A DNA stretch of 41,577 bases from CALACW01 sp963627915 (GTDB taxonomy: Bacteria; Bacillota; Clostridia; Oscillospirales; Acutalibacteraceae). Below, in pieces: positions 24,759 through 32,157 of the stretch. The first letter of the stretch is position 1. The number at the start of each line of letters is the position of its first letter. The position numbers were made by a program, and so were the translations under genes. The DNA lies in NCBI GenBank assembly GCA_963627915.1, contig CAVGCY010000066.1:1-41577 (forward strand), in the 5' to 3' direction. The notes beneath the pieces were generated by a model, which saw only the letters and a program-made list of their open reading frames with translations, was not told where the DNA came from and ran no database searches.

Positions 24759-25103
24759 TTAAGAGCATTTCTTGCAAAAGCATGATGAACACTTTCCAAC
24801 ACAGTTACAGCACTTATCATAATTACCGGTATCAAAACAAAAATCGTTTACTCTGTCTACACCGAAAATAACATATGCACAAATAAAAGCAATGCAAAGT
24901 CCAAGACAACATGATGACCCTGCGCAATCTCCTATTTCTTCCATACAATCATCCATTGCTAACTGTGTTAAAACATCATCAAGCGAACTAGACAAAACAT
25001 TATCCCCTAATTGCCCCGCAGCTTGCCCGTAATGTCCGCTCATTGCGAGTTCATATACATCACTGTCTATTTCACTATTCATATCATTGATCTCTTTTTC
25101 CAT
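24759..25103 (-). CDS. Cysteine-rich small membrane protein of the AT-rich operon
   Basis: A 114-aa protein. The N-terminal 50 residues are acidic and helical, starting MEKEINDMNSEIDSDVYELA. A helix of about 15 residues flanked by cysteines follows (CCLGLCIAFICAYVIFG), then a Cys-dense tail (CCNCVGKCSSCFCKKCS). I count 14 Cys, all after residue 50. It could bind zinc or an iron-sulfur cluster, scaffold the membrane enzymes, or be a modified peptide. No family recognised. AAGGAGG gives a strong start that overlaps the DUF5685 gene by 20 bases, so it is coupled to it. Confidence 0.8.
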   Translation of the reverse strand: MEKEINDMNSEIDSDVYELAMSGHYGQAAGQLGDNVLSSSLDDVLTQLAMDDCMEEIGDCAGSSCCLGLCIAFICAYVIFGVDRVNDFCFDTGNYDKCCNCVGKCSSCFCKKCS

Positions 25104-25989
25104 TTTTCTTATTCCTCCTTTTTATAATCATTTTCATATCAAATACAGTCGAATAAAAAATAATATTGTAAACAATATCAAAATGAGAATACAGTTTTAC
25201 TTCGTCTAATAAGCAAACAATATTGTGAGACATCATACTAAGCATAACTTCTCCGGATTTTAAACATTTTGTATAGGATTGATTATCATTCGCATAAAAC
25301 AACAACAAGGGGTTAAACTTTCCGTGTTTAATATCTTTATCAAAATCATCAAACGCGTCAATTAAATAGACCCACATCCCCAGATGTCTGCCAAACTCAA
25401 ACAGGGATTGAGAAATATCTGCAACAGCAACATTTGCATAATAATACATAAAAACAAACTGCAAAAGCATACCCATTGTCTCAGAACAATCATCGTATGA
25501 AACATCATCAGATTTTTCATACCGGTACAAATTATCATATTGTTCATCCATTTTTTCAGATACAACATAGTATTTGTCATTAAGTTTTTTATACTTCTTA
25601 TTGCTAATTAACAACTTAAGAATCAACTTAAACAATATATTTTTCGAATCCCGGCAATTATCTTTAAATTTCAATACAGCTAACCGATAGTTGATAAAGC
25701 TAACATACTCGAGCAAATTTTTTTTACATTCATTAGGCTTAGGCTTTCCAAAAAGATTAAAAGGACATTTAATATCTGCCGATGAATCGCCTTTTTCAGA
25801 ATCGGAAGCCTCCAACATTAAATAAAGAAAGACCGACTCATAATTAAGGAGCAGGGCACTGAATAAACCTAAATTTGTCCGAAGTCCATAACAAACCGTG
25901 CAATAAGCATCTTGATATTCTTTTACATACTTACCTTTTAATTCATCTTTATATGGTTTTAAATATCCGAAAATTTGAGACACCCCCAT
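25084..25989 (-). CDS. DUF5685 family protein, isoprenoid-synthase-like by motif
   Basis: A 301-aa, largely helical protein with the features of DUF5685: FGYLKPYKDELK near the start, C30xxC33 in AYCTVCYGLR, further Cys at 75 and 88, and YLIDAFDDFDKDIKHGKFNP (residues 208-227). The Asp-rich stretch recalls the metal-binding DxxxD motifs of all-helical isoprenoid synthases, but the family has no proven activity that I know of. First gene of the operon, 30 bases after the predicted transcript start. The ATG has no good Shine-Dalgarno; GTG at 25983 is an alternative. Confidence 0.8.
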   Translation of the reverse strand: MGVSQIFGYLKPYKDELKGKYVKEYQDAYCTVCYGLRTNLGLFSALLLNYESVFLYLMLEASDSEKGDSSADIKCPFNLFGKPKPNECKKNLLEYVSFINYRLAVLKFKDNCRDSKNILFKLILKLLISNKKYKKLNDKYYVVSEKMDEQYDNLYRYEKSDDVSYDDCSETMGMLLQFVFMYYYANVAVADISQSLFEFGRHLGMWVYLIDAFDDFDKDIKHGKFNPLLLFYANDNQSYTKCLKSGEVMLSMMSHNIVCLLDEVKLYSHFDIVYNIIFYSTVFDMKMIIKRRNKKNGKRDQ

Positions 25990-26025
25990 ACAGACAATTA
26001 TTTAACACTTGCTACCTTGGTTTTC

Positions 26026-26054
26026 ATTATAGCTTTTTTATGTTTATTTGTCAA
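26026..26054 (-). promoter_or_regulatory. Perfect consensus promoter of the DUF5685 - VTE5/VTE6 operon
   Basis: On the minus strand TTGACA (26054-26049), a 17-base spacer and TATAAT (26031-26026): an exact sigma-A consensus. Such strength suggests the operon is held in check by a repressor, probably the divergent RHH protein. Confidence 0.88.
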
Positions 26055-26099
26055 CATAAAATTAACTACTATTTCACATATTTTACATCTAGTTTATGT
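26037..26099. promoter_or_regulatory. Candidate RHH operator in the divergent region
   Basis: TTTATGT (26037-26043) and its inverse ACATAAA (26054-26060) flank the -35 box of the minus-strand promoter, and a further TTTATGT lies at 26093-26099 near the RHH gene. RHH dimers bind short repeated half-sites, so this is a plausible autoregulatory operator. Confidence 0.45.
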
Positions 26100-26110
26100 G
26101 ATAAAATAAT
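26082..26110 (+). promoter_or_regulatory. Possible promoter of the RHH gene
   Basis: TTTACA (26082-26087), a 17-base spacer and AATAAT (26105-26110). A weak match, 15 bases ahead of the start codon. Confidence 0.35.
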
Positions 26111-26124
26111 TAGGGGTGTTAAAC

Positions 26125-26313
26125 ATGGGAACACATGAACCGACAGAAAAACTAAATGTAACACGAAAAACACAGCCTGTCATGTTCAGCATAAGGGTTG
26201 ATAAAACAATTGTAGATTATTATGATAAACTGGCAACTGAAACAAATCGCAGCCGAAATGAGCTCATTGCAATGGCTCTCGAATTTGCAATGGATAAAAT
26301 TGAAATAAAGTAA
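26125..26313 (+). CDS. Ribbon-helix-helix DNA-binding protein (CopG/Arc type)
   Basis: A 62-aa protein. After a polar 20-residue arm comes the RHH core: the strand MFSIRVDK, helix TIVDYYDKLATETN, the turn RSRNE and helix LIAMALEFAMDKIEI. These proteins dimerise and insert a two-stranded ribbon into the major groove. It diverges from the DUF5685 operon and no toxin gene accompanies it, so it is more likely that operon's regulator than an antitoxin. The ATG at 26125 has AGGGGTG upstream; the GTG at 26116 lies inside that site. Confidence 0.85.
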   Translation: MGTHEPTEKLNVTRKTQPVMFSIRVDKTIVDYYDKLATETNRSRNELIAMALEFAMDKIEIK

Positions 26314-26455
26314 CTTCTATATAAACTGATTTTTTGCTATTTTTAAACTTTTTCAATTATTGATTACGAGCAATTGTCATGTACCAACATTACTTACAGG
26401 CGTATATAATGCTCTAATTTATAAGATTTACTTTTCATTCTTATATAAAAAATGA

Positions 26456-26526
26456 TGCTGTAAAAAAAACCGAAAAAAAATCCGAGATTCGTGAGTCTCG
26501 GATTTTTTCAGCTGTTTTTTTACAGC
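26456..26526. terminator. Nested bidirectional terminator between RHH and LRR protein 1
   Basis: The inner stem AATCCGAGA/TCTCGGATT has an 8-base loop and is flanked by A- and T-runs. An outer stem pairs GCTGTAAAAAAA with TTTTTTTACAGC. It can end the RHH transcript on the plus strand and the LRR transcript on the minus strand. Confidence 0.85.
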
Positions 26527-26554
26527 CTCTGTTATTTTTATATGCTTATAATAA

Positions 26555-28312
26555 TTAATAGTGGGCTAAACCGCAGTCACATTTCTTTTTAATTCCGAAC
26601 AGTCTCCAAATGAATTTTATAAGTTTATACATAAATCCGGCAAATCCGTCCTTATGACATATGCATTCACAGTTCTCGACCTCGGGCATTGTTTTTTTAC
26701 AGTAATCACATATACCGTCGTTATTTTTGTCAGTATGACCGAACGCGGGTATCTTTTCTCCCTCTGATAATTTCTCCGAACAGTCCTCGCAGTAAACGTC
26801 TCCTGCATATCCGTCGTTTGTACAGTCAGCCTCAGACGCATTTTTGACTACCGTGTTTTCATGACTGCAAACATCTTCAAGCATGACAAATTTGAAACCG
26901 TTTTCCTCTGCGTATTCCTGTGCGGCGGAATCCTTGTAACCGTAAATCGTAAATCCGTCGATTTTGGTAGGCTCTTTTACTCCCTCACTGCATAATTCAT
27001 CATCACCATGATAACCTAAAGCCAATTCCTCTATATGTGTTACACTTTTCGGAATAACGATTTCCTTAAGCGAATGACATTCATAGAAACCCAAAATTGA
27101 AGTTACGTTTTCCGAAATTCTTACCTTTGTCAACGCCGGACAAAATACAAATGCCGTACCGCTTATATCGGTTATACTGTCAGGTATATAAATTCCCGTA
27201 ATTGTCGGATTGCCGCAAAAAGCCGTCTCGTAAATTGATGTTACAGTATCGGGAATAACATAATCCCCGCCCCTGCCCTGAGGATAACTCATAAGCACCG
27301 TTTTGTCTTTATTAAACAAAACGCCGTCAACGGAAGTATAACTCGGATTTTTTTCATCTACAAATATGTTTTGAAGTTTTCCGCACTCAAAAAACAACGG
27401 CGATGTCTGAATATTTGTAACACTTGCGGGAATGTAAATTTCCGTCAATTCTCCGCATTTCCAAAAACCGACGCCAAAATCCGTCAAAGTATCGGGAGCT
27501 GTGTACGCACCCTTTCTTCCTGCCGGAAACCAGGTAAGTTCGGTAATATCCTTATTGTATAAAACGCCGTCAACGGAAGCGTAACATTGATTATTTTCAT
27601 CAACATTTATACTCTCAAGTTTCGGACAATCAAGAAACCAATGAATCTCTGAAACATTCGCACCGATTGACAATTCAGTCATATTACCGCATCCGTCAAA
27701 AGCTCCGTTTTTGATTGCGGTAACACTGCCGGGAACCGTATACGCTCCGGCTTTTTTTCCGGGATATGCAACAAGCTCTGTCATGTCTTCATTAAACAAA
27801 ACGCCGTCAACTGATACATATGAAGCATTATCGGGGTCTGTATAAATGTACTCAAGATTTTTACATTTACTGAATGAGCCGGACATAACGGATTCTGTAT
27901 TTTTCGGTATCGTTACTGTTTTTAATCCGCTGCAATGTTCAAAGGCATAGCATTCAATGCTCTTTAGGCTATCAGGCAGAATTATCTCCGTAAGACCAGT
28001 ACAACCGTAAAAAGCATCTGAACCTATTTCTGTAATAGTATTCGGGAGTTTTACGCTTTTTATATCGGAACGATATTGAAATAACTCAATACCGATACGT
28101 GTTACCGGCATAGATTCAATATCACTCGGGATAATAATATCGGTATCTGAACCAAGATATTTAGAAAGACAAATCTCACTGTTGTCAATTATCGAATATT
28201 CATAATCCCCGCTTGTTTCCGCACCGGCAGAAAACGACAGCCCCGCAAAGCATGACAAAAGCATAATAACAGACAAAACAACAGATATTATCCGCCGTCC
28301 CATTCTTTTCAT
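26555..28312 (-). CDS. BspA-like leucine-rich repeat surface protein 1
   Basis: A 585-aa secreted protein with an N-terminal signal peptide (IISVVLSVIMLLSCFAGLSF, then an Ala-rich cleavage region), many BspA-type LRR_5 units such as LPNTITEIGSDAFYGCTGL, and inserted loops with the phrase SVDGVLFNEDMTEL. Near the C-terminus is one Cys/His module (SHENTVVKNASEADCTNDGY...C..C) and HTDKNNDGICDYCKK. The end reads CECICHKDGFAGFMYKLI followed by a short aromatic helix and CDCGLAHY, a tail shared in outline with LRR protein 2. BspA proteins bind host or matrix proteins in other species. The ATG at 28312 has GGAGG 7 bases upstream. Confidence 0.9.
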   Translation of the reverse strand: MKRMGRRIISVVLSVIMLLSCFAGLSFSAGAETSGDYEYSIIDNSEICLSKYLGSDTDIIIPSDIESMPVTRIGIELFQYRSDIKSVKLPNTITEIGSDAFYGCTGLTEIILPDSLKSIECYAFEHCSGLKTVTIPKNTESVMSGSFSKCKNLEYIYTDPDNASYVSVDGVLFNEDMTELVAYPGKKAGAYTVPGSVTAIKNGAFDGCGNMTELSIGANVSEIHWFLDCPKLESINVDENNQCYASVDGVLYNKDITELTWFPAGRKGAYTAPDTLTDFGVGFWKCGELTEIYIPASVTNIQTSPLFFECGKLQNIFVDEKNPSYTSVDGVLFNKDKTVLMSYPQGRGGDYVIPDTVTSIYETAFCGNPTITGIYIPDSITDISGTAFVFCPALTKVRISENVTSILGFYECHSLKEIVIPKSVTHIEELALGYHGDDELCSEGVKEPTKIDGFTIYGYKDSAAQEYAEENGFKFVMLEDVCSHENTVVKNASEADCTNDGYAGDVYCEDCSEKLSEGEKIPAFGHTDKNNDGICDYCKKTMPEVENCECICHKDGFAGFMYKLIKFIWRLFGIKKKCDCGLAHY

Positions 28313-28369
28313 AAAACAACCTCCGAAATTACACATTAACAGTACAATCCGTAATGCACTGCCCTCTCA

Positions 28370-28399
28370 AAACGGCAAACATGCTATATATTGCCGTTT
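28370..28399 (-). promoter_or_regulatory. 5' stem-loop in the leader of LRR protein 1
   Basis: A 9-bp perfect stem (28370-28378 with 28391-28399, AAACGGCAA) sits at the predicted very 5' end of the 88-base leader. It may protect the mRNA from 5' decay. It is not followed by a proper T-run, so it is unlikely to be a terminator. Confidence 0.4.
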
Positions 28400-28406
28400 C
28401 AGTATA

Positions 28407-28435
28407 ATTATAATTGAGATTCACAAAGATTGCAA
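28407..28435 (-). promoter_or_regulatory. Promoter of LRR protein 1
   Basis: On the minus strand TTGCAA (28435-28430), a 17-base spacer and TATAAT (28412-28407). Confidence 0.8.
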
Positions 28436-28486
28436 GTAAAACAAGATAAAATAATGTATTTTTTTGTAAAAATTTGATTCTACATA

Positions 28487-28521
28487 CACAAAAAAACCGC
28501 CGAGGTTCTTTCCCGGCGGTT
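28487..28521 (-). terminator. Terminator of the GDPD gene
   Basis: An 8-bp stem (AACCGCCG with CGGCGGTT) with an 11-base loop and seven or more T on the minus strand. Confidence 0.88.
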
Positions 28522-28529
28522 CGATTATA

Positions 28530-29402
28530 TTACGGAAGTATTCTGTTCGTCGTTATTCTGTCGACCTTAAACAACCTGCATATATCAGCCTCAAAGATGC
28601 TGTCGACCGTCCAGACGGAACAGTCAAGCCCGGCCTCTTTTATCTTCTTAACCTTAAATAAATCGCCGAACGCGTTAAATCTGAAAGCGACTCCGATATT
28701 TCCGGCGTCCTTACATTTTGAAACAGTATCCTTATCCATTCCGGAAACAAGATACATCAATCCGATGTCCGAATCCTTTTGACGGATATATGTAAGATAA
28801 TCGAAATTAAACGATATAATCTCGGCGTCAACTCCGCTTTCCTTTATCGTTTCGAGAACGCTGTCAAGCGATTCCTCACGTCCGCTCTTTATTTCAATAC
28901 ATGCGCGCATGGAGTATTTTTTGCATATATCGAGAACTTCGGACAATTCGGGAATTTTAAGCGATGAAAAATTCTTAATATTACTGCCGGCGTCTATATT
29001 GAAATTCAGAAGTTCGTCAAATGTATACAGACTGATATTTCCCGTCGAGTCGGTCATATCGGAAATATCCTCGTTATGCATGACAGCCCACATTCCGTCC
29101 TTTGTCTCGTGAATATCAAACTCGCACGCAAAGTAACCCGCCTGTCCAGCCGCTTCAAACGCGGGGAGCGTATTTTCCGGCGCAACAGCGGACAGTCCCC
29201 TGTGAGCGGTAAGGTAAAGTTTGCCCGCGCTCGACTCCGAGGGAACGATATAGTGCGAACTCTCCGTCGGCATAACATACCTCATAACCGCGGCGGTCGA
29301 AACAATGACGGCAAGGATTAAAAATAATATTAAAACAACTTTTTTCTTTCCGGAAAAACCGTCTTTTCTTTTTCTCGTTTTTGTCTTTTTTCTTTTAGCC
29401 AT
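28530..29402 (-). CDS. Membrane-anchored glycerophosphodiester phosphodiesterase (GDPD)
   Basis: A 290-aa protein: a very basic N-terminus, one membrane helix (VVLILFLILAVIVSTAAVM) and an outward GDPD domain. Catalytic motifs: LTAHRGLSAVAPENTLPAF (His-Arg and Glu), EFDIHETKDG (Glu-x-Asp) and MHNEDI (second His), later ACIEIKSG. It would cut glycerophosphodiesters to glycerol-3-phosphate and an alcohol, or trim teichoic acid or lipid head groups. The start is the ATG at 29402 (MAKRKK), with CGGAGC upstream. Single-gene transcript. Confidence 0.92.
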   Translation of the reverse strand: MAKRKKTKTRKRKDGFSGKKKVVLILFLILAVIVSTAAVMRYVMPTESSHYIVPSESSAGKLYLTAHRGLSAVAPENTLPAFEAAGQAGYFACEFDIHETKDGMWAVMHNEDISDMTDSTGNISLYTFDELLNFNIDAGSNIKNFSSLKIPELSEVLDICKKYSMRACIEIKSGREESLDSVLETIKESGVDAEIISFNFDYLTYIRQKDSDIGLMYLVSGMDKDTVSKCKDAGNIGVAFRFNAFGDLFKVKKIKEAGLDCSVWTVDSIFEADICRLFKVDRITTNRILP

Positions 29403-29469
29403 AAATGCGCTCCGAAATATCAATAAATTATACGATTAAATTATATAGTCAAAATAATGTAATGTCAAC

Positions 29470-29498
29470 TTGTGTTTTTTATTAACTCATGATATACT
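29470..29498 (+). promoter_or_regulatory. Promoter of the C39-like / acyltransferase operon
   Basis: TTGTGT (29470-29475), a 17-base spacer and TATACT (29493-29498); GGTGAT follows 7 bases later as ribosome site. The layout mirrors the LytTR gene's promoter. Confidence 0.6.
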
Positions 29499-29514
29499 TT
29501 ACGTCGGTGATACA

Positions 29515-30045
29515 ATGATAGAAAAATTGAATTACAAAAAAAATATCGGAATAACTCTTCCCGACGGCGCGGTAAACGGTCAGGGCGTCGGCGAAATAAG
29601 CAAAATGAGATACGGAATAATGCCGATGAGCTGGAACGGATGCGAAATTATCGCCGTTTATAATTTCCTTTTGATAAGCTCGGAAAAAATAATACCGATA
29701 GCGGATATAGCGCGTGAAATATATCCTTACGGCTCTATATGCTGGGGATTTTTCGGCAGCGACCCGAACAAACTTATTAAGTTTTTCAGAAAGCACGACA
29801 TAACGGTTCAGCATACTAAAAAATTCGACCTGTTCAAATCCGTATTCAAAGGACAAAAATACGGTATTGTTGCTTTTTGGAACGGACTGCCCATGGCTTC
29901 ATCTCTTCATACCGTATGTATTGAAAACAAAGACGGCAAAATTCTTGTCTATAACCGTTCCAACAGAAGAATTAACCCTGTCGCATATGATTATCTTGAA
30001 GATTTTTGCGACAAAAAACATTTTATTGTAGGATATTTTAAATAA
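29515..30045 (+). CDS. C39-like (papain-fold) cysteine peptidase or acyltransferase, cytoplasmic
   Basis: A 176-aa protein with no signal peptide. MSWNGCEIIAVYNFLL places Cys43 at the head of a helix as in papain-fold enzymes, SSLHTVCIE gives His132 and YNRSN (Asn147/Asn150) could be the third residue. This fold includes peptidases and also amide-forming acyltransferases. It is followed after 15 bases by an acyltransferase-fold gene, so the pair may modify one substrate. Family placement is by motif only. The ATG at 29515 is set by the GGTGATAC site. Confidence 0.65.
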   Translation: MIEKLNYKKNIGITLPDGAVNGQGVGEISKMRYGIMPMSWNGCEIIAVYNFLLISSEKIIPIADIAREIYPYGSICWGFFGSDPNKLIKFFRKHDITVQHTKKFDLFKSVFKGQKYGIVAFWNGLPMASSLHTVCIENKDGKILVYNRSNRRINPVAYDYLEDFCDKKHFIVGYFK

Positions 30046-30060
30046 CACGGAGGATATTTA

Positions 30061-30978
30061 ATGATTAAAACTGAATTTATCGACGATATTATGAAAAGGT
30101 ATGACTTCCCCGAATCGGCAGTCCATGAAATTGACAGACTTTTCAGAAAATCTCAGACGGATAAATATTTCGAGGCGGATATGGACTCGCTCATAAACAA
30201 ATATTTTGCCGACACCTCAAAGGGACTCGGACCGACGCAGGATAAAATATTCGAGATATCAAAAAGATACAATGAGGACAAATATACGCTTTGCCTCTTT
30301 TTCCTGATTCTTGCAATCCCCCGTTCAAAGGAAATTTACGATAAAAAGGGGCTCGGCGATAAGATATTTTACGACACCATGGACGATGTAAGATGCAAGC
30401 TCAACGAATGCATAGAGTGCAAGGAAGTCCCCGGAATATTCGTTCTGCCCTGGTATAACGGAATATTGAACGCGGAAACACTGGCTCTCGGACGCTTTGA
30501 ATACGAGCTTTCGGATTTCGGATACAGAAACGAATATACTTTTTCAGACGGAAAAACCATTAAAAAAGGCGACGTCACGATTAACATGCATATTCCGTCA
30601 TCGGGAGTTTCCATTTCCGACGAGGTGCGTATGGATTCATATAAAAAAGCGTATGAACATTTTAAGCATCTTTATCCCGACGGCAAGGTCGTATTTGAAT
30701 GCAATTCATGGCTTCTTTTCCCGGGACAGAAAAAATTCCTTCCCGAAAAAAGTAACATATTGAAATTCATTGACGATTTCGTAATTATGGAATCCGAAAA
30801 AAGAGATAAATTCTATGACGCATGGCGCGTATTCGGAAAATATGCCGACCTGCCGGCAAGAAAATTGCCCCGCGACAATTCTATGAGAAAAGCGTATGCC
30901 GACTGGATGAGCAAGGGCAGACGGACGGGCTTCGGCAGGGGAATTTTCGCATTTGACGGAGAAAAAATAATTAAATAA
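30061..30978 (+). CDS. Acyltransferase domain protein (NAT_N / GNAT_C type)
   Basis: A 305-aa protein of a two-domain family: a helical N-terminal domain (about 1-125), then a GNAT-like C-terminal domain with LGRFEYELSDFGY, VTINMHIPSSGVSISDE, ECNSWLLFPGQKKFLPEKSN and ILKFIDDFVI. This layout is found in bacterial proteins annotated only as acyltransferase domain-containing; donor and acceptor are unknown. GGAGG lies before the ATG. It forms an operon with the C39-like gene. Confidence 0.82.
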   Translation: MIKTEFIDDIMKRYDFPESAVHEIDRLFRKSQTDKYFEADMDSLINKYFADTSKGLGPTQDKIFEISKRYNEDKYTLCLFFLILAIPRSKEIYDKKGLGDKIFYDTMDDVRCKLNECIECKEVPGIFVLPWYNGILNAETLALGRFEYELSDFGYRNEYTFSDGKTIKKGDVTINMHIPSSGVSISDEVRMDSYKKAYEHFKHLYPDGKVVFECNSWLLFPGQKKFLPEKSNILKFIDDFVIMESEKRDKFYDAWRVFGKYADLPARKLPRDNSMRKAYADWMSKGRRTGFGRGIFAFDGEKIIK

Positions 30979-30991
30979 TAGTAACAATAAA

Positions 30992-31030
30992 ACGAGCTGT
31001 ACTTTTTAAATACGGCTCGTCTTTTATTTA
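30992..31030. terminator. Bidirectional terminator between the acyltransferase and DUF4474 genes
   Basis: A 10-bp stem (30992-31001 with 31011-31020, one G-T pair), a 9-base loop, CTTTTATTT on the plus strand and GTTTTATTG on the minus strand. It serves the two convergent genes. Confidence 0.85.
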
Positions 31031-31969
31031 ATTCCAAACAACGGTAATTCTGTTTTGAACTCTTTGATAATTTACGTTTTTTATAAATCCGTAGTCAATT
31101 ACAGCCTTTTCAAGCTCGTCCGCCATTTCCGTATTTTCCATAAAATACGTGCAGTGCATCGTAAGCTCTTCGGGAGCGGCTACGTCAAACAGCTTAAATC
31201 CGGTAAGCCACCAGTGCCTTTCCGGACCTCTTGTCATATACAGCTCGTCATTTCTGTATAAAGCAAACGACATAACTATCATCTCGCTGTCGGGAGCGCA
31301 CTTATAAAATTTATCGGACTCTCCGGTATTTTTATAGTAAAGACCCATTTCGCCTCCGGTTGTTATTCCGTATCTGCCCTTCCACAGCTGAAACATGTAG
31401 TCGTGCTCACCGTATGTAAATTTAAGTCTTATCGTATCGTAATACATTCCGCCGACGCCCGCCATAGCGTCATATACGGACGTGTAACCGAAATTTCGCT
31501 GCCATGACTGCGTATCGGAATAAAAAATCCCCTGATTTTTATCATACCTGAATCCTGCGGCAAGAATAATTTTTCCGAGCTTCAGCGAATCGCCTGTCAG
31601 CCCCTCGAGAGAATCGTCATCAGTAACGGTATTTTCCGTAACGACGTTAAAAAATCCCGTTGTATACGGACTCGTAACAGTGACCGCAGGTTTTGTCGGC
31701 TCTGTAACCGGGGGCGACGTAACCGGAGGCGACGTAACCGGAGGAACGGTAACGGCTGTCGTCTGCGTTTGAGGGGCGGCCGTTTCGGCAGGAACTGTTG
31801 TCGAGGCGGCATTTTGAGACTGTGCCGTCGTATTTGTAAGGATAGGAAGGTCAACATTCAACGAACCGGCTTTGATATTAACGACAAGAAACCAACCCGC
31901 GCCGCACACGACAGACAACACAAGCACTGCGACAACGGTAAAATAAATTTTTCGCGACCTGCGATTCAA
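31028..31969 (-). CDS. Membrane-anchored DUF4474 protein with Thr/Pro-rich stalk
   Basis: A 313-aa protein. It has one N-terminal membrane helix (FTVVAVLVLSVVCGAGWFLV), then an outer Thr/Pro-rich stalk of about 65 residues with three PPVT units (PPVTSPPVTSPPVTEP). The DUF4474 domain (about 135-300) is marked by GFRYDKNQGIFYSDTQSWQR, FGYTSVYDAMAGVGGMYYDT and FQLWKGRYGITTGGEMGLYY. The domain's function is unknown; the stalk suggests display at the cell surface. The start codon is a TTG with AAGGAGG 8 bases upstream. A 15-base tandem repeat in the DNA encodes the PPVTS units. Confidence 0.85.
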   Translation of the reverse strand: MNRRSRKIYFTVVAVLVLSVVCGAGWFLVVNIKAGSLNVDLPILTNTTAQSQNAASTTVPAETAAPQTQTTAVTVPPVTSPPVTSPPVTEPTKPAVTVTSPYTTGFFNVVTENTVTDDDSLEGLTGDSLKLGKIILAAGFRYDKNQGIFYSDTQSWQRNFGYTSVYDAMAGVGGMYYDTIRLKFTYGEHDYMFQLWKGRYGITTGGEMGLYYKNTGESDKFYKCAPDSEMIVMSFALYRNDELYMTRGPERHWWLTGFKLFDVAAPEELTMHCTYFMENTEMADELEKAVIDYGFIKNVNYQRVQNRITVVWN

Positions 31970-32002
31970 AATGAAGCCCTCCTTAATTTTCTTTCAAAAA
32001 CA

Positions 32003-32031
32003 ATTGTAACACATATAAATGTTTTTTTCAA
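32003..32031 (-). promoter_or_regulatory. Promoter of the DUF4474 gene
   Basis: On the minus strand TTGAAA (32031-32026), a 17-base spacer and TACAAT (32008-32003). Confidence 0.7.
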
Positions 32032-32096
32032 ATACTATTTACAGTAAAAAAATAAACAATTTACATAAATTGAAGATAAACCCGGATATAAAATTG

Positions 32097-32125
32097 TTGC
32101 ATATTTAAACTGTATATATTATAAT
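32097..32125 (+). promoter_or_regulatory. Promoter of the PanE-like gene
   Basis: TTGCAT (32097-32102), a 17-base spacer and TATAAT (32120-32125), 32 bases ahead of the start codon, with CCGGAGGA as ribosome site. Confidence 0.8.
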
Positions 32126-32157
32126 AACATCGAATAAAAACCGGAGGATTTGAATTT

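Noticed and set aside
26125..26313. RHH protein as antitoxin of a toxin-antitoxin pair
   Set aside because: No small toxin-like gene lies next to it; the divergent operon encodes membrane enzymes, so a transcriptional regulator is the simpler call.
3556..26313. One pathway linking the FAD reductase at 3556-4866 with the prenol kinases at 23402-24744
   Set aside because: Geranylgeranyl reductases and VTE5/VTE6 do act together in phototrophs, but here the genes are about 19 kb apart with an assembly gap between and the flavoprotein superfamily is broad, so the link is only a thought.
31690..31760. Tandem DNA repeat as a mobile or CRISPR-like element
   Set aside because: The 15-base repeat simply encodes the PPVTS units of the DUF4474 protein's Pro/Thr stalk.
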